Positions 17,249 to 28,391 of a stretch of 64,000 bases of DNA are shown here, one piece after another. The notes under the pieces were generated by a model that ran no database searches, was not told where the DNA came from, and saw nothing but the letters and a program-made list of their open reading frames with translations. Each line of letters begins with the position of its first letter. Within the stretch, counting starts at the first letter, position 1. The stretch comes from Candidatus Methylopumilus turicensis (GTDB lineage Bacteria; Pseudomonadota; Gammaproteobacteria; Burkholderiales; Methylophilaceae): NCBI RefSeq assembly GCF_000953015.1, contig NZ_LN794158.1:1426001-1490000 (forward strand). The letters are read 5' to 3'. The position numbers were made by a program, and so were the translations under genes.

Positions 17249-17275
17249 CATAGGCTTGTGAGTCACAAGCCTATG
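17249..17275 (+). promoter_or_regulatory. Perfect 12-bp hairpin between yajC and secD
   Basis: CATAGGCTTGTG (17249-17260) and CACAAGCCTATG (17264-17275) pair perfectly around AGT. No T run follows, so it is not a standard intrinsic terminator. It lies just downstream of yajC and 27 bases before the favoured secD start, and could tune readthrough, mRNA processing or stability. Confidence 0.7.
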
Positions 17276-17302
17276 TCATTAGACCTTAACGCGAGCCGCA
17301 TT

Positions 17303-19120
17303 ATGAATCGTTATCCATTGTGGAAATATATCTTAGTTTTGACAGTCCTTTTATTAGGACTTGTTTATTCCATGCCCAATATTTTTGGCGAGTCTCCGGC
17401 GGTACAAATCACCACCGCGAAAGCAACGTCAAAATTAGATCCAGCGTTATTAGGCAAGGTGGAAGCAGTGCTCCAACAAGAAAACATCAAAATTGATGCG
17501 ATTTTTATGGATGCAACGGGTGTGAAAGTTAGATTCTCCGATGCTGATACCCAAATTAAAGCAAAAGACGTCCTCAAAAGTAGTTTTGGTAAAGATTATG
17601 TGATTGCATTGAATTTGATTTCTCGGTCACCAAGCTGGCTAACTAACATTCATGCGCGTCCAATGTATTTGGGCTTAGATTTACGTGGTGGGGTTCACTT
17701 TTTACTGCAAGTTGACATGAAGGCCGCGCTAGACAAGGCTGCAGATCGCTATGTCGGCGACTTCCGTGCATCACTTCGCAAAGAGCGTGTTTCCTATTCT
17801 GGTGTTGTTCGTGATGAGCAAAGCATACAAATCAAATTTAGCGATGCTAAAGAACTCGCCAAAGCAAAGAAAATTATTAGTAATGATTTTCCCGACTTAA
17901 CCCTCAAAGAAACGAGTGACTCCCTCACAGCTACTTTGAACTTACAGGCGCAAAAACGTATTCAAGAGTTCGCGCTGAAACAAAACATCCAGACCTTACA
18001 TAACCGTATCAATGAGCTTGGTGTGGCTGAGCCTATCATTCAACAACAAGGGCTAGATCGTGTTGTTGTTCAACTCCCGGGTGTTCAGGACACCGCAAAA
18101 GCGAAAGAAATTTTAGGCAGAACAGCCACCTTAGAAATTCGTTTAGTTGATGAAGACAAAAGTGATCCTACGACATTAGAACAAGCACGTAATGGCCAAG
18201 TCCCATTTGGTGATGAGTTCTTTATGGACCGCAACGGTCAACCAATCCTTGTGAAAAAGAAAGTGGAACTCACTGGTGAATACATTACTGATGCAGGCCC
18301 TGGTGCTGATCAGCAAAGTGGTCGTTCAGCGGTTAACGTGACGCTTGATGGTCGTGGCGCACGTATTTTCAGACAAGTGACTAAAGACAACGTCGGCAAA
18401 CGCATGGCTATTTTACTCATTGAAAAAGGCCAAGCCGAGGTAATCACTGCGCCAGTAATTAACGAAGAAATTGGTGGCGGTCGCGTCCAAATTTCTGGCA
18501 TGAATAACACACAAGAAGCCACTGACATTTCCTTACTTCTTCGGGCTGGCGCACTTGCTGCCCCAATGGACATTATTGAAGAACGTACTGTCGGCCCAAG
18601 CATGGGTGAAGAAAACATTAAACGCGGCATGCACTCTACGATGTGGGGATTTGCAGCAATCGCTGTATTTATGATTATTTACTACGTGATGTTTGGTGGC
18701 ATTTCGGTGGTCGCGCTTGGTATCAACTTATTGTTGTTGCTAGCAATCCTTTCAATGCTCCAAGCCACATTGACATTACCAGGCTTAGCCGCGATTGCAC
18801 TGACACTGGGGATGGCGATTGATGCGAACGTATTGATTAACGAACGTATACGTGAAGAGTTACGCAGCGGTAACTCAGCCCAAGCATCGATTCATGCTGG
18901 TTACGACCGGGCGTTCGATACGATTTTGGATTCCAACGTCACCACCATGATTGCAGGCTTAGCATTGTTTATGTTCGGCTCTGGCCCAGTGAAAGGCTTT
19001 GCTGTGGTGCACGTGCTTGGTATTTTGACTTCTATGTTCAGTGCGGTTGTTGTATCGCGCGCGATTGTGAACCTGGTGTATGGTTATCGCCGCAAAATCA
19101 ATCAATTGGCGATTGGCTAA
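17303..19120 (+). CDS. secD: Protein translocase subunit SecD
   Basis: A 605-residue inner-membrane component of the SecDF proton-driven complex that pulls exported proteins across the membrane. It begins MNRYPLWKYILVL, the usual SecD N-terminus, then a first helix, a large periplasmic part (LGLDLRGGVHFLLQVD; second P1 motifs including GRTATLEIRLV) and a C-terminal five-helix RND-like domain with ALTLGMAIDANVLINERIREE. The frame stays open to a GTG at 17258, but that codon lies inside the hairpin at 17249-17275, and homologues begin at the ATG at 17303. Confidence 0.97.
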   Translation: MNRYPLWKYILVLTVLLLGLVYSMPNIFGESPAVQITTAKATSKLDPALLGKVEAVLQQENIKIDAIFMDATGVKVRFSDADTQIKAKDVLKSSFGKDYVIALNLISRSPSWLTNIHARPMYLGLDLRGGVHFLLQVDMKAALDKAADRYVGDFRASLRKERVSYSGVVRDEQSIQIKFSDAKELAKAKKIISNDFPDLTLKETSDSLTATLNLQAQKRIQEFALKQNIQTLHNRINELGVAEPIIQQQGLDRVVVQLPGVQDTAKAKEILGRTATLEIRLVDEDKSDPTTLEQARNGQVPFGDEFFMDRNGQPILVKKKVELTGEYITDAGPGADQQSGRSAVNVTLDGRGARIFRQVTKDNVGKRMAILLIEKGQAEVITAPVINEEIGGGRVQISGMNNTQEATDISLLLRAGALAAPMDIIEERTVGPSMGEENIKRGMHSTMWGFAAIAVFMIIYYVMFGGISVVALGINLLLLLAILSMLQATLTLPGLAAIALTLGMAIDANVLINERIREELRSGNSAQASIHAGYDRAFDTILDSNVTTMIAGLALFMFGSGPVKGFAVVHVLGILTSMFSAVVVSRAIVNLVYGYRRKINQLAIG

Positions 19121-19174
19121 TTCCAAGCATCAAACTAACGCTTCTCTAACAAACGTTGATTAAGAGTAAAGATT

Positions 19175-20110
19175 ATGGAAATTTTTAAGATTAAAAAAGA
19201 CATTCCGTTTATGAGTTATGGCCGTCTGACCACAGCCATTTCATTGGTCACCTTCTTGTTTGCGGTGTTCTTTCTCGCAGCTAAAGGCTTAAACCTTGGT
19301 GTCGATTTTACTGGTGGCACGGTCGTTGAAGTCAGCTACCCACAATCCGCAGACCTTGTAAAAATACGCCATGCAGTGGACAGCATCGGACTGAATGAAG
19401 CCACCGTCCAAAACTTTGGTTCCAGTCATGACGTGATGATTCGCTTACCGCTTAAAAAGGGTGTGACTTCAGCACAACTTTCAGAGCAGGTCTTAACGGC
19501 GTTAAAACAAGAAGACAGTACTGTTGAAATGCGCCGGGTTGAAACCGTTGGTGCACAAGTGGGTCAAGAGCTTTACGAAAACGGTGCATTGGCTTTATTG
19601 CTTGTTTCAATCGGCATCATGGCTTACTTAGCATTACGTTTTGAATGGCGCTTTGCGGTTGCTGCCATTATCGCAAACATGCATGACGTGATTATCATTC
19701 TTGGCTTCTTTGCATTTTTCCAATGGGAATTTAACCTCACCGTGCTTGCAGCAATTTTAGCGGTACTCGGCTACTCAGTGAACGAATCAGTGGTGGTTTT
19801 TGATCGCGTGCGTGAGAACTTCAAAAAAATGCGTAAAGCAACTGTCACCACTGTAATTGATAACGCAATTACCCGCACCATGTCACGTACCGTGATTACC
19901 CACTTCTGTACTCAATTGATGGTGCTTTCAATGTTGTTGTTCGGTGGCGAAACGCTGCACAACTTCTCATTAGCGCTGACCATTGGGATTTTATTCGGGA
20001 TCTATTCTTCAGTATTGGTGGCATGTCCAATCGCTTTGTATTTAGGTGTTTCCCGCGAAAACCTAATTACGGGTGCTGAAAAGAAAGAAACCATCGACGA
20101 GATGCCTTGA
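19175..20110 (+). CDS. secF: Protein translocase subunit SecF
   Basis: The 311-residue partner of SecD. An N-terminal helix is followed by the periplasmic domain with LNLGVDFTGGTVVEVSYP, then five further helices with the motif LGYSVNESVVVFDRVREN and the conserved ARTMSRT-like NAITRTMSRTVITH. A 54-base gap separates it from secD in the same operon. Length is typical. Confidence 0.97.
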   Translation: MEIFKIKKDIPFMSYGRLTTAISLVTFLFAVFFLAAKGLNLGVDFTGGTVVEVSYPQSADLVKIRHAVDSIGLNEATVQNFGSSHDVMIRLPLKKGVTSAQLSEQVLTALKQEDSTVEMRRVETVGAQVGQELYENGALALLLVSIGIMAYLALRFEWRFAVAAIIANMHDVIIILGFFAFFQWEFNLTVLAAILAVLGYSVNESVVVFDRVRENFKKMRKATVTTVIDNAITRTMSRTVITHFCTQLMVLSMLLFGGETLHNFSLALTIGILFGIYSSVLVACPIALYLGVSRENLITGAEKKETIDEMP

Positions 20111-20164
20111 CAACTAAAGGCTAAAGCGTAGAAACTAAACTATTCTATTCAATAGCGATTTAAC

Positions 20165-21445
20165 TTGGACATCCCTCTACATTTGCAATTCATCGTACTA
20201 GGATTGCTACTTGGCTTATCAGCGTTTTTTTCAAGCGCTGAAACCAGCCTGATGACCCTCAATCGATATAGGTTGCGTCATCTCGCAAACGATGGCCATC
20301 GCGGGGCTAAATTAGCACAGGCGCTACTAAAAAAAACTGATCACCTACTTGGTGCAATTTTGTTAGGCAATACTTTTGCCGCAGTAGCTATCGCAACGAT
20401 TAGTGACGACATTAGTATGCAGATGCTTGGTGAGGGCAACACAGGTCTTATTGTTGGCACAGTTTCAGTCACATTTATTATTTTAATTTTTGGCGAAATC
20501 ACCCCTAAAGTAGTTGCTGCAGCACACGCCGAGAAAATAGCTTTTGCTTACAGCTACGTTCTATACCCGCTTACAAAAATACTCTACCCAGCCATTTGGT
20601 TTACTAATTTATTCGTGACTGGATTACTCAAGCTATTTCGTATTAAAGTCAATTTTTCTGAAGTGACGCAGGCCATTACGACTGAGGAGCTTAGAAGTAT
20701 TGTGACTGAATCAGGGCATTACATTCCTCATAAAAACCGTGCAATTTTGCTTAACTTGTTTGATTTAGAAAACGCTACGGTCGATGACGTGATGACCGCG
20801 CATACTCAAATTGAAGATGTTGATCTCGACACGCCTTTTGAAGAGCTGTTACAACAAATATCATCTAGCAACCACACGCGCTTATTAGTAAAACAAGGGG
20901 CTGAAGAAGAAATTGTAGGCATCATTCATATTCGCAAGGTGATCAATCAACTGCGCAATGGCGAACTCACCATCGAAGGATTGCGCGAAGTGATTAGTGA
21001 GCCCTACTTCATCCCATCCGGCACACCGCTTTACACCCAAATTCAGCAGTTCCAAGAACATCATCAGCGCATGGCATTGGTTGTGGATGAGTATGGTGAA
21101 CTCAAAGGCCTGGTGACACTCGAAGATATATTGGAAGAGATTATTGGCGACTTTACGACCCAATCACCACTCCGCGCCAATACGTTTCATCAAGAGGAAG
21201 ATGGCACTTGGGTTGTGGATGGTAGCTGCTCATTACGAGATTTGAACAAAAAACTAGGGCTTAATCTACCCATTGATGGCCCGAGAACACTCAATGGCCT
21301 TGTGCTTGAGCACTTTGAGGATATTCCTGAACCTGGCACCAGCATTCGCATTGGCGACTGCGCATTGGAGATTATGCAAACACAAGACAAAATTGTGAAA
21401 AGCGTGCGCTTGATGCCACTAAATCAAGAAGTCGAACTAGGCTAA
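20165..21445 (+). CDS. CNNM/CorC-HlyC family membrane protein with CBS pair
   Basis: A 426-residue protein with an N-terminal DUF21/CNNM membrane domain (about 1-180, four helices, FSSAETSLMTLNRYRLRHLA), a CBS domain pair (about 200-325, VDEYGELKGLVTLEDILEEIIG) and a C-terminal CorC/HlyC (transporter-associated) domain. Relatives such as YfjD, YtfL and CorC are linked to magnesium or cobalt efflux. The start is TTG; no better in-frame ATG precedes the conserved N-terminus. It follows secF by 54 bases on the same strand. Confidence 0.9.
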   Translation: MDIPLHLQFIVLGLLLGLSAFFSSAETSLMTLNRYRLRHLANDGHRGAKLAQALLKKTDHLLGAILLGNTFAAVAIATISDDISMQMLGEGNTGLIVGTVSVTFIILIFGEITPKVVAAAHAEKIAFAYSYVLYPLTKILYPAIWFTNLFVTGLLKLFRIKVNFSEVTQAITTEELRSIVTESGHYIPHKNRAILLNLFDLENATVDDVMTAHTQIEDVDLDTPFEELLQQISSSNHTRLLVKQGAEEEIVGIIHIRKVINQLRNGELTIEGLREVISEPYFIPSGTPLYTQIQQFQEHHQRMALVVDEYGELKGLVTLEDILEEIIGDFTTQSPLRANTFHQEEDGTWVVDGSCSLRDLNKKLGLNLPIDGPRTLNGLVLEHFEDIPEPGTSIRIGDCALEIMQTQDKIVKSVRLMPLNQEVELG

Positions 21446-21500
21446 TCGACAAGCACTTTAAGATTGAATTTTTTAGATCAAGCGCAATATAGGAAACATC

Positions 21501-21812
21501 ATGGCTGGCATTAAGCATCAAGAAAATACAATCGAGGCAACGAAAACCCAAAAACCAAAGCCGCCTTCGATGTATAGCGTGTTGATCTTTAACGACGATT
21601 ACACCCCAATGGAATTTGTCGTCGAAGTGCTCCAGCGTTTTTTTAATAAAAACCGTGAACAAGCGACGCAAATTATGCTCCAAGTACATACCAAAGGTTC
21701 AGGCGTATGCGGCATTTATCCGCTCGACATCGCTGAAACTAAAGTTGGGCAAGTCATTGCGTTTGCAACCGAGCATGGCCATCCTTTGCAATGTAATATG
21801 CAAGAAATTTAA
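21501..21812 (+). CDS. clpS: ATP-dependent Clp protease adaptor ClpS
   Basis: A 103-residue N-end rule adaptor that docks destabilising N-terminal residues on ClpA. It shows the conserved [21 protein letters not shown] and the AMxxH-type region replaced by [18 protein letters not shown], both typical of ClpS. It sits 29 bases before clpA, the usual pairing. Confidence 0.97.
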   Translation: MAGIKHQENTIEATKTQKPKPPSMYSVLIFNDDYTPMEFVVEVLQRFFNKNREQATQIMLQVHTKGSGVCGIYPLDIAETKVGQVIAFATEHGHPLQCNMQEI

Positions 21813-21841
21813 TTTAATCAGAAGTAATAAAGGTAGTAATC

Positions 21842-24136
21842 ATGATTGCTCAAGAATTAGAAGTTTCCCTACACATGGTCTTTATGGACGCCCGTCAGAA
21901 GCGTCACGAGCTCATCACTGTCGAACACTTGCTAGTGGCGATGATAGACAATCCAACGGCTGCTGACGTTTTGCGGGCATGTGGCGCTAACTTAGATAAC
22001 CTTCGCTCTGAGCTTAATCATTACATCGAAGAACATACCCCAATGGTGGGTGGCGATGAAGAAGTCGATACACAACCGACCTTAGGTTTTCAACGCGTGA
22101 TTCAACGTGCGATCTTGCATGTGCAATCATCGGGCAAAAAAGAGGTAACAGGCGCCAACGTATTAGTGGCAATCTACGGCGAAAAAGATTCACACGCAGT
22201 GTTCTTTTTGCAACAACAAGGCATTACACGTCTAGACGTGGTGAACTACATTTCTCATGGTGTAGCAAAAATGGCAGAAGAAGCTAAACGTGCTGACACT
22301 GACCAAGCAGCGGATACTGAAGCGCCTCCAGCAAGCGCTCTAGACAGCTATACACTCAACCTAAATGAACAAGTCCTCGCTGGAAAAATAGACCCAGTCA
22401 TCGGCCGCGACAAAGAACTCGAACGCGTCATTCAAACCCTTTGCCGTCGCCGCAAAAATAACCCGCTATTAGTTGGTGAAGCTGGCGTTGGCAAAACTGC
22501 TATTGCCGAAGGTCTAGCTCGTCGTATTGTTGAAAAATCTGTCCCAGAAGTGCTGGCTAATGCTGTCATTTACTCACTCGACATGGGCGCATTATTAGCT
22601 GGCACCAAATACCGCGGGGACTTTGAGCAACGCCTCAAAGCTGTAATGAAAAAATTAGAGGAACAGCCTGATGCTGTGTTATTTATTGATGAAATCCACA
22701 CCTTGATTGGCGCAGGTGCAGCCAGTGGCGGCACTTTAGATGCTTCAAACTTGCTCAAACCTGCCCTTTCAAACGGCTCGCTCAAATGCATAGGTGCAAC
22801 CACCTACCAAGAATATCGCGGTATTTTTGAAAAAGATCACGCACTGTCACGTCGCTTTCAAAAGGTAGACGTCGAAGAACCTAGTATTGCTGAAACGGTG
22901 CAAATTCTTAAGGGATTAAAATCACGCTTCGAGAAACATCACAGCGTGAAATACACCCTTGGCGCACTCAATACCGCCGCTGAGCTTTCAGCTAAATATA
23001 TTAATGACCGTCACTTACCAGACAAGGCGATTGACGTCATTGATGAAGCAGGTGCCGCACAGCGAATTTTGCCTAAATCCAAGCAAAAGAAAGTCATTGG
23101 CGATAAAGAGATTGAAGACATCATAGCTAAAATTGCGCGTATTCCGCCTAAGAATATTTCCAGCGATGACCGCAATGCACTCAAAACGCTAGACCGCGAC
23201 TTGAAAGCCGTTGTATTTGGCCAAGATAAAGCCATTGAATCGCTTGCGTCCGCCATCAAAATGGCCCGCAGCGGCTTAGGCAGTCAAAACAAACCTATCG
23301 GATCTTTCTTATTCTCAGGCCCAACAGGCGTTGGTAAAACTGAAGTGGCCAAGCAACTCGCCTATACCCTAGGCATCGAGTTAGTGCGATTTGATATGTC
23401 TGAGTATATGGAACGTCATGCCGTATCACGCTTGATTGGCGCGCCTCCTGGCTATGTAGGTTTTGAGCAAGGTGGCTTGATGACTGAGGCAATCACCAAA
23501 CATCCTTATTGCGTATTGCTACTCGACGAAATCGAAAAAGCACATCCTGATATTTACAATATCTTGTTACAAGTGATGGATCATGGCACGCTCACTGACA
23601 ATAATGGCCGCAAAGCTGACTTCCGCAACGTCACTATTATTATGACGACTAATGCTGGCGCAGAATCCCTTTCTAAAACCACCATCGGATTTACGCAAGG
23701 CAAGCAAGCAGGGGATGAAATGGCAGAGATTAAACGTCTATTCAGCCCTGAGTTCCGCAACCGCCTGGACGCAACTGTTTCATTTGCACCACTTTCACAA
23801 GAAATCATCATGCGCGTGGTGGATAAATTCTTGATGCAATTAGAAGATCAATTGCACGAGAAGAAAGTAGAGGCGAACTTTAGTGACAAGCTCAAAGCTT
23901 ATTTAGGTAAAAAAGGCTTCGATCCACTGATGGGTGCTCGCCCGATGTCTCGTTTAATTCAAGACACCATTAGACGTGGCCTGGCAGACGAGTTGTTATT
24001 TGGCAAGCTAGCGAATGGCGGTCATGTATTTGTAGATATTGATGACAAAGACCAAATCACTTTAGATTTTGAAGATATCGCATCGGATAAATCTGTTGGA
24101 AATTCGGATCAGCAGACAGCGGATTTGACGGACTAA
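21842..24136 (+). CDS. clpA: ATP-dependent Clp protease ATP-binding subunit ClpA
   Basis: A 764-residue double-AAA+ unfoldase that feeds ClpP. A Clp N-domain (1-145) is followed by the first AAA module with Walker [10 protein letters not shown] and Walker [10 protein letters not shown], and the second with Walker [10 protein letters not shown] and Walker [12 protein letters not shown]. It lacks the long coiled-coil middle domain that marks ClpB. A Glu/Ser/Asp-rich tail ends the protein. It follows clpS and is ended by a strong bidirectional terminator. Confidence 0.98.
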   Translation: MIAQELEVSLHMVFMDARQKRHELITVEHLLVAMIDNPTAADVLRACGANLDNLRSELNHYIEEHTPMVGGDEEVDTQPTLGFQRVIQRAILHVQSSGKKEVTGANVLVAIYGEKDSHAVFFLQQQGITRLDVVNYISHGVAKMAEEAKRADTDQAADTEAPPASALDSYTLNLNEQVLAGKIDPVIGRDKELERVIQTLCRRRKNNPLLVGEAGVGKTAIAEGLARRIVEKSVPEVLANAVIYSLDMGALLAGTKYRGDFEQRLKAVMKKLEEQPDAVLFIDEIHTLIGAGAASGGTLDASNLLKPALSNGSLKCIGATTYQEYRGIFEKDHALSRRFQKVDVEEPSIAETVQILKGLKSRFEKHHSVKYTLGALNTAAELSAKYINDRHLPDKAIDVIDEAGAAQRILPKSKQKKVIGDKEIEDIIAKIARIPPKNISSDDRNALKTLDRDLKAVVFGQDKAIESLASAIKMARSGLGSQNKPIGSFLFSGPTGVGKTEVAKQLAYTLGIELVRFDMSEYMERHAVSRLIGAPPGYVGFEQGGLMTEAITKHPYCVLLLDEIEKAHPDIYNILLQVMDHGTLTDNNGRKADFRNVTIIMTTNAGAESLSKTTIGFTQGKQAGDEMAEIKRLFSPEFRNRLDATVSFAPLSQEIIMRVVDKFLMQLEDQLHEKKVEANFSDKLKAYLGKKGFDPLMGARPMSRLIQDTIRRGLADELLFGKLANGGHVFVDIDDKDQITLDFEDIASDKSVGNSDQQTADLTD

Positions 24137-24149
24137 CAAAAGTAAAAAA

Positions 24150-24184
24150 ATAAGGGCGCAGTTCATTACTGCGCCCTTATTTTT
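24150..24184. terminator. Bidirectional terminator between clpA and the GST gene
   Basis: A 13-bp stem (24150-24162 with 24168-24180, GGGCGCAGT/ACTGCGCCC core) has a TCATT loop, T run on the plus side and A run upstream, so it serves clpA on the plus strand and the convergent GST-like gene on the minus strand. Confidence 0.92.
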
Positions 24185-24188
24185 ATGG

Positions 24189-24812
24189 TTAAGTCTCACG
24201 CCACACCGGATGCTTTTGCATCACATCAATAAATAATCGGCTACTTAATAAACCACTTAACCAAGTCTTCAGTGCTGGGTAATTGGCGCCCTCAAACCAA
24301 GCCTCATCCACCATACAAAACTGCCGCACAAAAGGAAAAATAGCGACGTCAGTTTTTGAAACTGTGTTGCGACACAAGTAGGCGTTTTGTTGAAGCAGTG
24401 ACTCTAAGCGCTCTAAAAATGCTTCGCCTTGCGCGCGATAAACATCAGGTGGATTTTCAGGAAAACGAATCGCGTATTTGTATTTATCCAAGGCCTGTTT
24501 AAAAGCACCATCGTTTACCTCAATCAAATCAGCACTAAATTTTTGTAGTTCCGGGTCTTGAATAATCCATGCATTTACATCGGATTGTTCTAAAGCCCAA
24601 TCCATAATATCCAAGCTCTGCTCAAGCACTTTGCCGCTAGCAAGTACTAACACAGGCACCGTGCCCTTGGGTGAAACTGCGAGCATATGAGCAGGCTTTT
24701 CTCTTAAAGCAATCTCACGAATTTCAACATCAATATTGGCATAATGGAGTGCCATACGAGCCCGCATGGCATAAGGGCAACGACGATAGGAATATAAAAT
24801 TGGCTGATGCAA
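24189..24812 (-). CDS. Glutathione S-transferase family protein
   Basis: A 207-residue protein with an N-terminal thioredoxin-fold domain starting PILYSYRRCPYAMRARMAL (CxxA-type active site as in glutaredoxin-2/GrxB-like and omega GSTs) and the cis-Pro motif GTVPVLVL, then a helical C-terminal GST domain. Likely cytoplasmic glutathione-dependent thiol chemistry; substrate unknown. The start is TTG because no in-frame ATG lies before the conserved strand. It is 3 bases after yjbQ, so co-transcribed with it. Confidence 0.88.
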   Translation of the reverse strand: MHQPILYSYRRCPYAMRARMALHYANIDVEIREIALREKPAHMLAVSPKGTVPVLVLASGKVLEQSLDIMDWALEQSDVNAWIIQDPELQKFSADLIEVNDGAFKQALDKYKYAIRFPENPPDVYRAQGEAFLERLESLLQQNAYLCRNTVSKTDVAIFPFVRQFCMVDEAWFEGANYPALKTWLSGLLSSRLFIDVMQKHPVWRET

Positions 24813-24815
24813 AAG

Positions 24816-25235
24816 CTACTCAGCGATCAAATGAAGCAATACATTACGGGTATGCGATGCCAAACGATGCTCATACAAAAAAATGCCTTGCCAGGTGCCA
24901 AGCGCCACTTTGCCATCAATAAAAGGAATAGAAATCGATGTTTGGGTAAGAGCGCTGCGAATATGCGCAGGCATATCATCAGGGCCTTCTGACGTATGAA
25001 TAAATAATTGATCGCCATCTGGCACCAGCCGTGCAAAAAAGCTTTCCATATCCACCAGCACATCTGAATCGTAATTCTCATTAATCAAAAGGCTGGCTGA
25101 GGTATGTTGAACATAAAGGGTCAACAAGCCCATTTTAAGGCCGCTGTTCTTCGCCCAAGTCAGCACTTGAGGCGTAAGGTCGTATAAACGACGACCGCTG
25201 GTTTTAACGCTGATTTTATGACTAAGCTGTTGCAT
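24816..25235 (-). CDS. yjbQ: YjbQ family (UPF0047) protein
   Basis: A 139-residue protein of the YjbQ/UPF0047 family. It shows LLTLYVQHTSASLLINENYDSDV, then SEGPDDMPAHIRSALTQTSISIPF and LGTWQGIFLYEHR, all family signatures including the His residues thought to bind metal. Members show weak thiamine-phosphate synthase activity; the true role is unsettled. The ATG at 25235 follows a TTG at 25238 and is preferred. Confidence 0.93.
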   Translation of the reverse strand: MQQLSHKISVKTSGRRLYDLTPQVLTWAKNSGLKMGLLTLYVQHTSASLLINENYDSDVLVDMESFFARLVPDGDQLFIHTSEGPDDMPAHIRSALTQTSISIPFIDGKVALGTWQGIFLYEHRLASHTRNVLLHLIAE

Positions 25236-25241
25236 CAACCA

Positions 25242-25766
25242 TTAAAACCCAAAGCGATAAAACATTCCCGGGCCATAATAAGGACGAGGGTAGCCCCAAT
25301 AAGGACTGCGAGAGTAGCCCCACCAAGGGTCATAATACGGTTTTCTTAATTGGTACTCGCGCTTCAGCTTTTGCTGTTCTTGGAGTTTCATTTGCTCGCG
25401 TTTATTTAACTCCTCGGCAAACCCGTCACGTATCGCTTGCTCATGGCTAGCTTGAATATAATCAAGCACTTTTGCGTCCACGCCTTTTTGACCCATCTCC
25501 AATACTTGAGATGGGGTTAAGGCATATTGCGATTGGCTCTCTTTGATTTTTTGAATAATTTGCTCGGCAGGTACTTTAGCTTGCGAAAGCTGAACAATTT
25601 CATCCAAGCTCAAATTAGGCACTTGCTTGGGCATGATGCGCTCAAGTTCTTCAGGCGAAATCCGCTGAATTTGTGGCGGTTGATCAGGAATGCTGGCACA
25701 GCCAACGACCAATATTACAGCCGCTAGCCATACCGCATGTTTAGCCAAAAAAATCAAACCATTCAT
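25242..25766 (-). CDS. Putative lipoprotein
   Basis: A 174-residue protein with a signal sequence and lipobox VVGC (Cys at about 23), so it is probably lipidated. The middle has a helical region (LSLDEIVQLSQAKVPAEQII, then TPSQVLEMGQKGVDAKVL) and a charged, coil-like stretch with many Gln and Glu. The C-terminus is rich in Tyr, Trp, Pro and Arg (PYYDPWWGYSRSPYWGYPRP). Function unknown. It starts 3 bases after the clpB stop and precedes yjbQ, so it is in the clpB transcript and could be envelope-stress related. Confidence 0.8.
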   Translation of the reverse strand: MNGLIFLAKHAVWLAAVILVVGCASIPDQPPQIQRISPEELERIMPKQVPNLSLDEIVQLSQAKVPAEQIIQKIKESQSQYALTPSQVLEMGQKGVDAKVLDYIQASHEQAIRDGFAEELNKREQMKLQEQQKLKREYQLRKPYYDPWWGYSRSPYWGYPRPYYGPGMFYRFGF

Positions 25767-25769
25767 TGA

Positions 25770-28358
25770 TTATCCTTGTTTAGTAAAAAGCATTTTTCCA
25801 GTTTTGAAGTCTACCTTAATGGTGTCTTTCGGTGCGAAAGTACCTGCCAAAATCTCGCGAGAAAGTGGGTTTTCAAGCTCACTTTGAATCGCACGTTTTA
25901 GCGGTCTTGCCCCGTAAACAGGATCAAAACCTGCATTAGCAATTTCAGACAATGCAGCTTCACTGACCTCTAGGTGCATATCCATCGCCGCCAAGCGTTT
26001 AGCCAAGTATTGCAATTGAATGCCAGCAATCGCTTTAATGTTGCTTTCACCCAATGCGTGGAACACCACAATTTCATCAATACGATTGATAAACTCAGGA
26101 CGGAAATGTGTTTTGACTTCCCCCATCACTGCCAACTTCACCACTTGGTAATCATCACCCTGCATGCCTTGTATCATCTGGCTACCTAAGTTAGAGGTCA
26201 TGATGATGACAGTGTTTTTAAAGTCCACAGTGCGTCCTTGACCATCCGTCAAACGACCATCATCCAACACTTGGAGCAAGACGTTAAATACATCAGGATG
26301 CGCTTTTTCAACCTCATCTAGCAAAATCACTGAGTAAGGTTTACGGCGAACAGCTTCCGTTAACGTGCCGCCTTCTTCATAGCCCACATAGCCAGGAGGC
26401 GCACCAATCAAGCGTGACACAGAATGCTTCTCCATAAACTCGCTCATATCGATACGAATTAAATGGTCTTCTGAATCAAACAAGAAGCCAGCCAGCGCCT
26501 TACAGAGCTCGGTTTTACCTACACCCGTTGGGCCTAAGAACAAAAACGAGCCATAAGGACGGTTCGGATCACTCAAACCTGAACGTGAACGGCGAATAGC
26601 GTCCGATACCAAACGCACTGCTTCATCTTGGCCGACCACACGTTCATGGAGCTTGGTTTCCATGGTGAGTAATTTTGCACGTTCGCCCGTCATCATTTTA
26701 GACACAGGAATCCCCGTGGCACGGCTCACCACTTCAGCAATCTCCTCCGCGCCAACTTGTGTGCGAAGTAGCTTGTTAAGCTTCACTTCGCCTTTATCTT
26801 CTTCAGCGGCAGCGTTTTTTAGCTGCGCTTCTAAGGCAGGCAACTTGCCGTATTGCAACTCAGATACTTTTTGCCATTCGCCTTTGCGAGTGGCTTCATC
26901 CATTTGCTGCTTAATCTTTTCAATTTCTTCTTTGATATGCGCAGAGCCTTGCACTTGCGCTTTTTCGGCTTTCCAAATGTCCTCTAAATCAGCCGATTCT
27001 TTCTCAAGGCGACCGATTTCATCTTCAATCAAAGCAAAGCGCTTTTTAGAAGCTTCGTCCTTTTCTTTACGCACGGCTTCACGCTCAATTTTTAATTGAA
27101 TCAAACGACGATCAAGTTTATCCAAAGCCTCTGGCTTACTGTCGATTTCCATCTTGATGCGCGCTGCCGCTTCATCAATCAAATCAATCGCCTTGTCAGG
27201 CAAGAAGCGGTCGGTAATATAACGATGGCTAAGCTCAGCTGCTGCTACAATCGCAGGATCAGTAATTTCTACGCCATGATGAAGCTCGTATTTTTCTTGC
27301 AAGCCACGCAAAATCGCAATAGTCGCTTCAACGGTAGGCTCATCCACCAAAACCTTTTGGAAACGACGCTCTAACGCTGCGTCTTTTTCAATGTATTTTC
27401 TGTATTCATCCAAAGTCGTTGCGCCTACACAATGCAACTCCCCACGGGCCAATGCAGGCTTAAGCATATTGCCAGCATCCATTGCGCCTTCGGCTTTACC
27501 AGCAGCCACCATGGTGTGCAGCTCGTCGATAAAGACAATGGTTTGACCTTCATCCATCGCCAATTCTTTTAACACAGATTTCAAGCGCTCCTCAAAATCA
27601 CCGCGGTATTTTGCACCAGCGAGCAAAGCAGCCATATCGAGTGACAGGACTTTTTTGCCTTTGAGTGATTCAGGTACTTCGCCATTTACAATCCGTTGCG
27701 CCAAGCCTTCTACAATTGCGGTCTTACCCACGCCTGGCTCACCAATGAGGACAGGGTTGTTTTTGGTACGACGTTGTAATACTTGGATAGCGCGACGAAT
27801 CTCATCATCACGTCCAATCACAGGGTCTAGCTTACCCATCCGAGCACGTTCGGTTAAATCCAAGGTGTATTTTTTGAGCGCTTCGCGTTGACCTTCTGCT
27901 TCTTGATTGTCCACAGACTCACCGCCACGGACAGCACTAATTGCCGCTTCCAAAGCAGCTTTATTCAAGCCGACTTGTTTGAGCAATTTTGCTGTATCGC
28001 CTTTATCTTCAGCTAATGCCAACAAGAACATTTCACTGGCAATATAGGCATCGCCACGTTTTTGAGCGTGCTTGTCGGTGAGGTTAAGGAGGTTATTAAG
28101 GTCGCGTGAAATCGCCACTTCGCCAGCGCTCTCACTCACTTTAGGAAGTTGTCTAATCGCAACTTGCAGGCCTGCTTTTAGCGGCTCAAGATTCACGCCC
28201 GCACGTGCCAGTATGGATGACGTGCCGCCATCTTCTTGACTCAATAAAGCGGATAGCAAATGTGCAGCCTCGATACTGGTATGGTCGTTGCCAACAGCTA
28301 AGCTCTGCGCATCGCTCAAGGCTTGTTGGAATTTGGTGGTTAGCTTATCAATTCTCAT
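25770..28358 (-). CDS. clpB: ATP-dependent chaperone ClpB
   Basis: An 862-residue disaggregase that rescues aggregated proteins with DnaK. A Clp N-domain (1-145) precedes AAA-1 (Walker [10 protein letters not shown], Walker [11 protein letters not shown]), then a long coiled-coil middle domain (about 400-525) that separates it from ClpA, and AAA-2 ([20 protein letters not shown]). GGAG lies 7 bases before the ATG, and an RpoH-type promoter lies 34 bases upstream of the gene. Confidence 0.99.
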   Translation of the reverse strand: MRIDKLTTKFQQALSDAQSLAVGNDHTSIEAAHLLSALLSQEDGGTSSILARAGVNLEPLKAGLQVAIRQLPKVSESAGEVAISRDLNNLLNLTDKHAQKRGDAYIASEMFLLALAEDKGDTAKLLKQVGLNKAALEAAISAVRGGESVDNQEAEGQREALKKYTLDLTERARMGKLDPVIGRDDEIRRAIQVLQRRTKNNPVLIGEPGVGKTAIVEGLAQRIVNGEVPESLKGKKVLSLDMAALLAGAKYRGDFEERLKSVLKELAMDEGQTIVFIDELHTMVAAGKAEGAMDAGNMLKPALARGELHCVGATTLDEYRKYIEKDAALERRFQKVLVDEPTVEATIAILRGLQEKYELHHGVEITDPAIVAAAELSHRYITDRFLPDKAIDLIDEAAARIKMEIDSKPEALDKLDRRLIQLKIEREAVRKEKDEASKKRFALIEDEIGRLEKESADLEDIWKAEKAQVQGSAHIKEEIEKIKQQMDEATRKGEWQKVSELQYGKLPALEAQLKNAAAEEDKGEVKLNKLLRTQVGAEEIAEVVSRATGIPVSKMMTGERAKLLTMETKLHERVVGQDEAVRLVSDAIRRSRSGLSDPNRPYGSFLFLGPTGVGKTELCKALAGFLFDSEDHLIRIDMSEFMEKHSVSRLIGAPPGYVGYEEGGTLTEAVRRKPYSVILLDEVEKAHPDVFNVLLQVLDDGRLTDGQGRTVDFKNTVIIMTSNLGSQMIQGMQGDDYQVVKLAVMGEVKTHFRPEFINRIDEIVVFHALGESNIKAIAGIQLQYLAKRLAAMDMHLEVSEAALSEIANAGFDPVYGARPLKRAIQSELENPLSREILAGTFAPKDTIKVDFKTGKMLFTKQG

Positions 28359-28391
28359 TGCATTACTCCATCTAGGATGTTTGTAAATCTT

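Noticed and set aside
17258-17302. GTG at 17258 as the secD start
   Set aside because: It lies within the hairpin stem at 17249-17275, has no ribosome-binding site, and the added residues precede the conserved N-terminus MNRYPLWKY.
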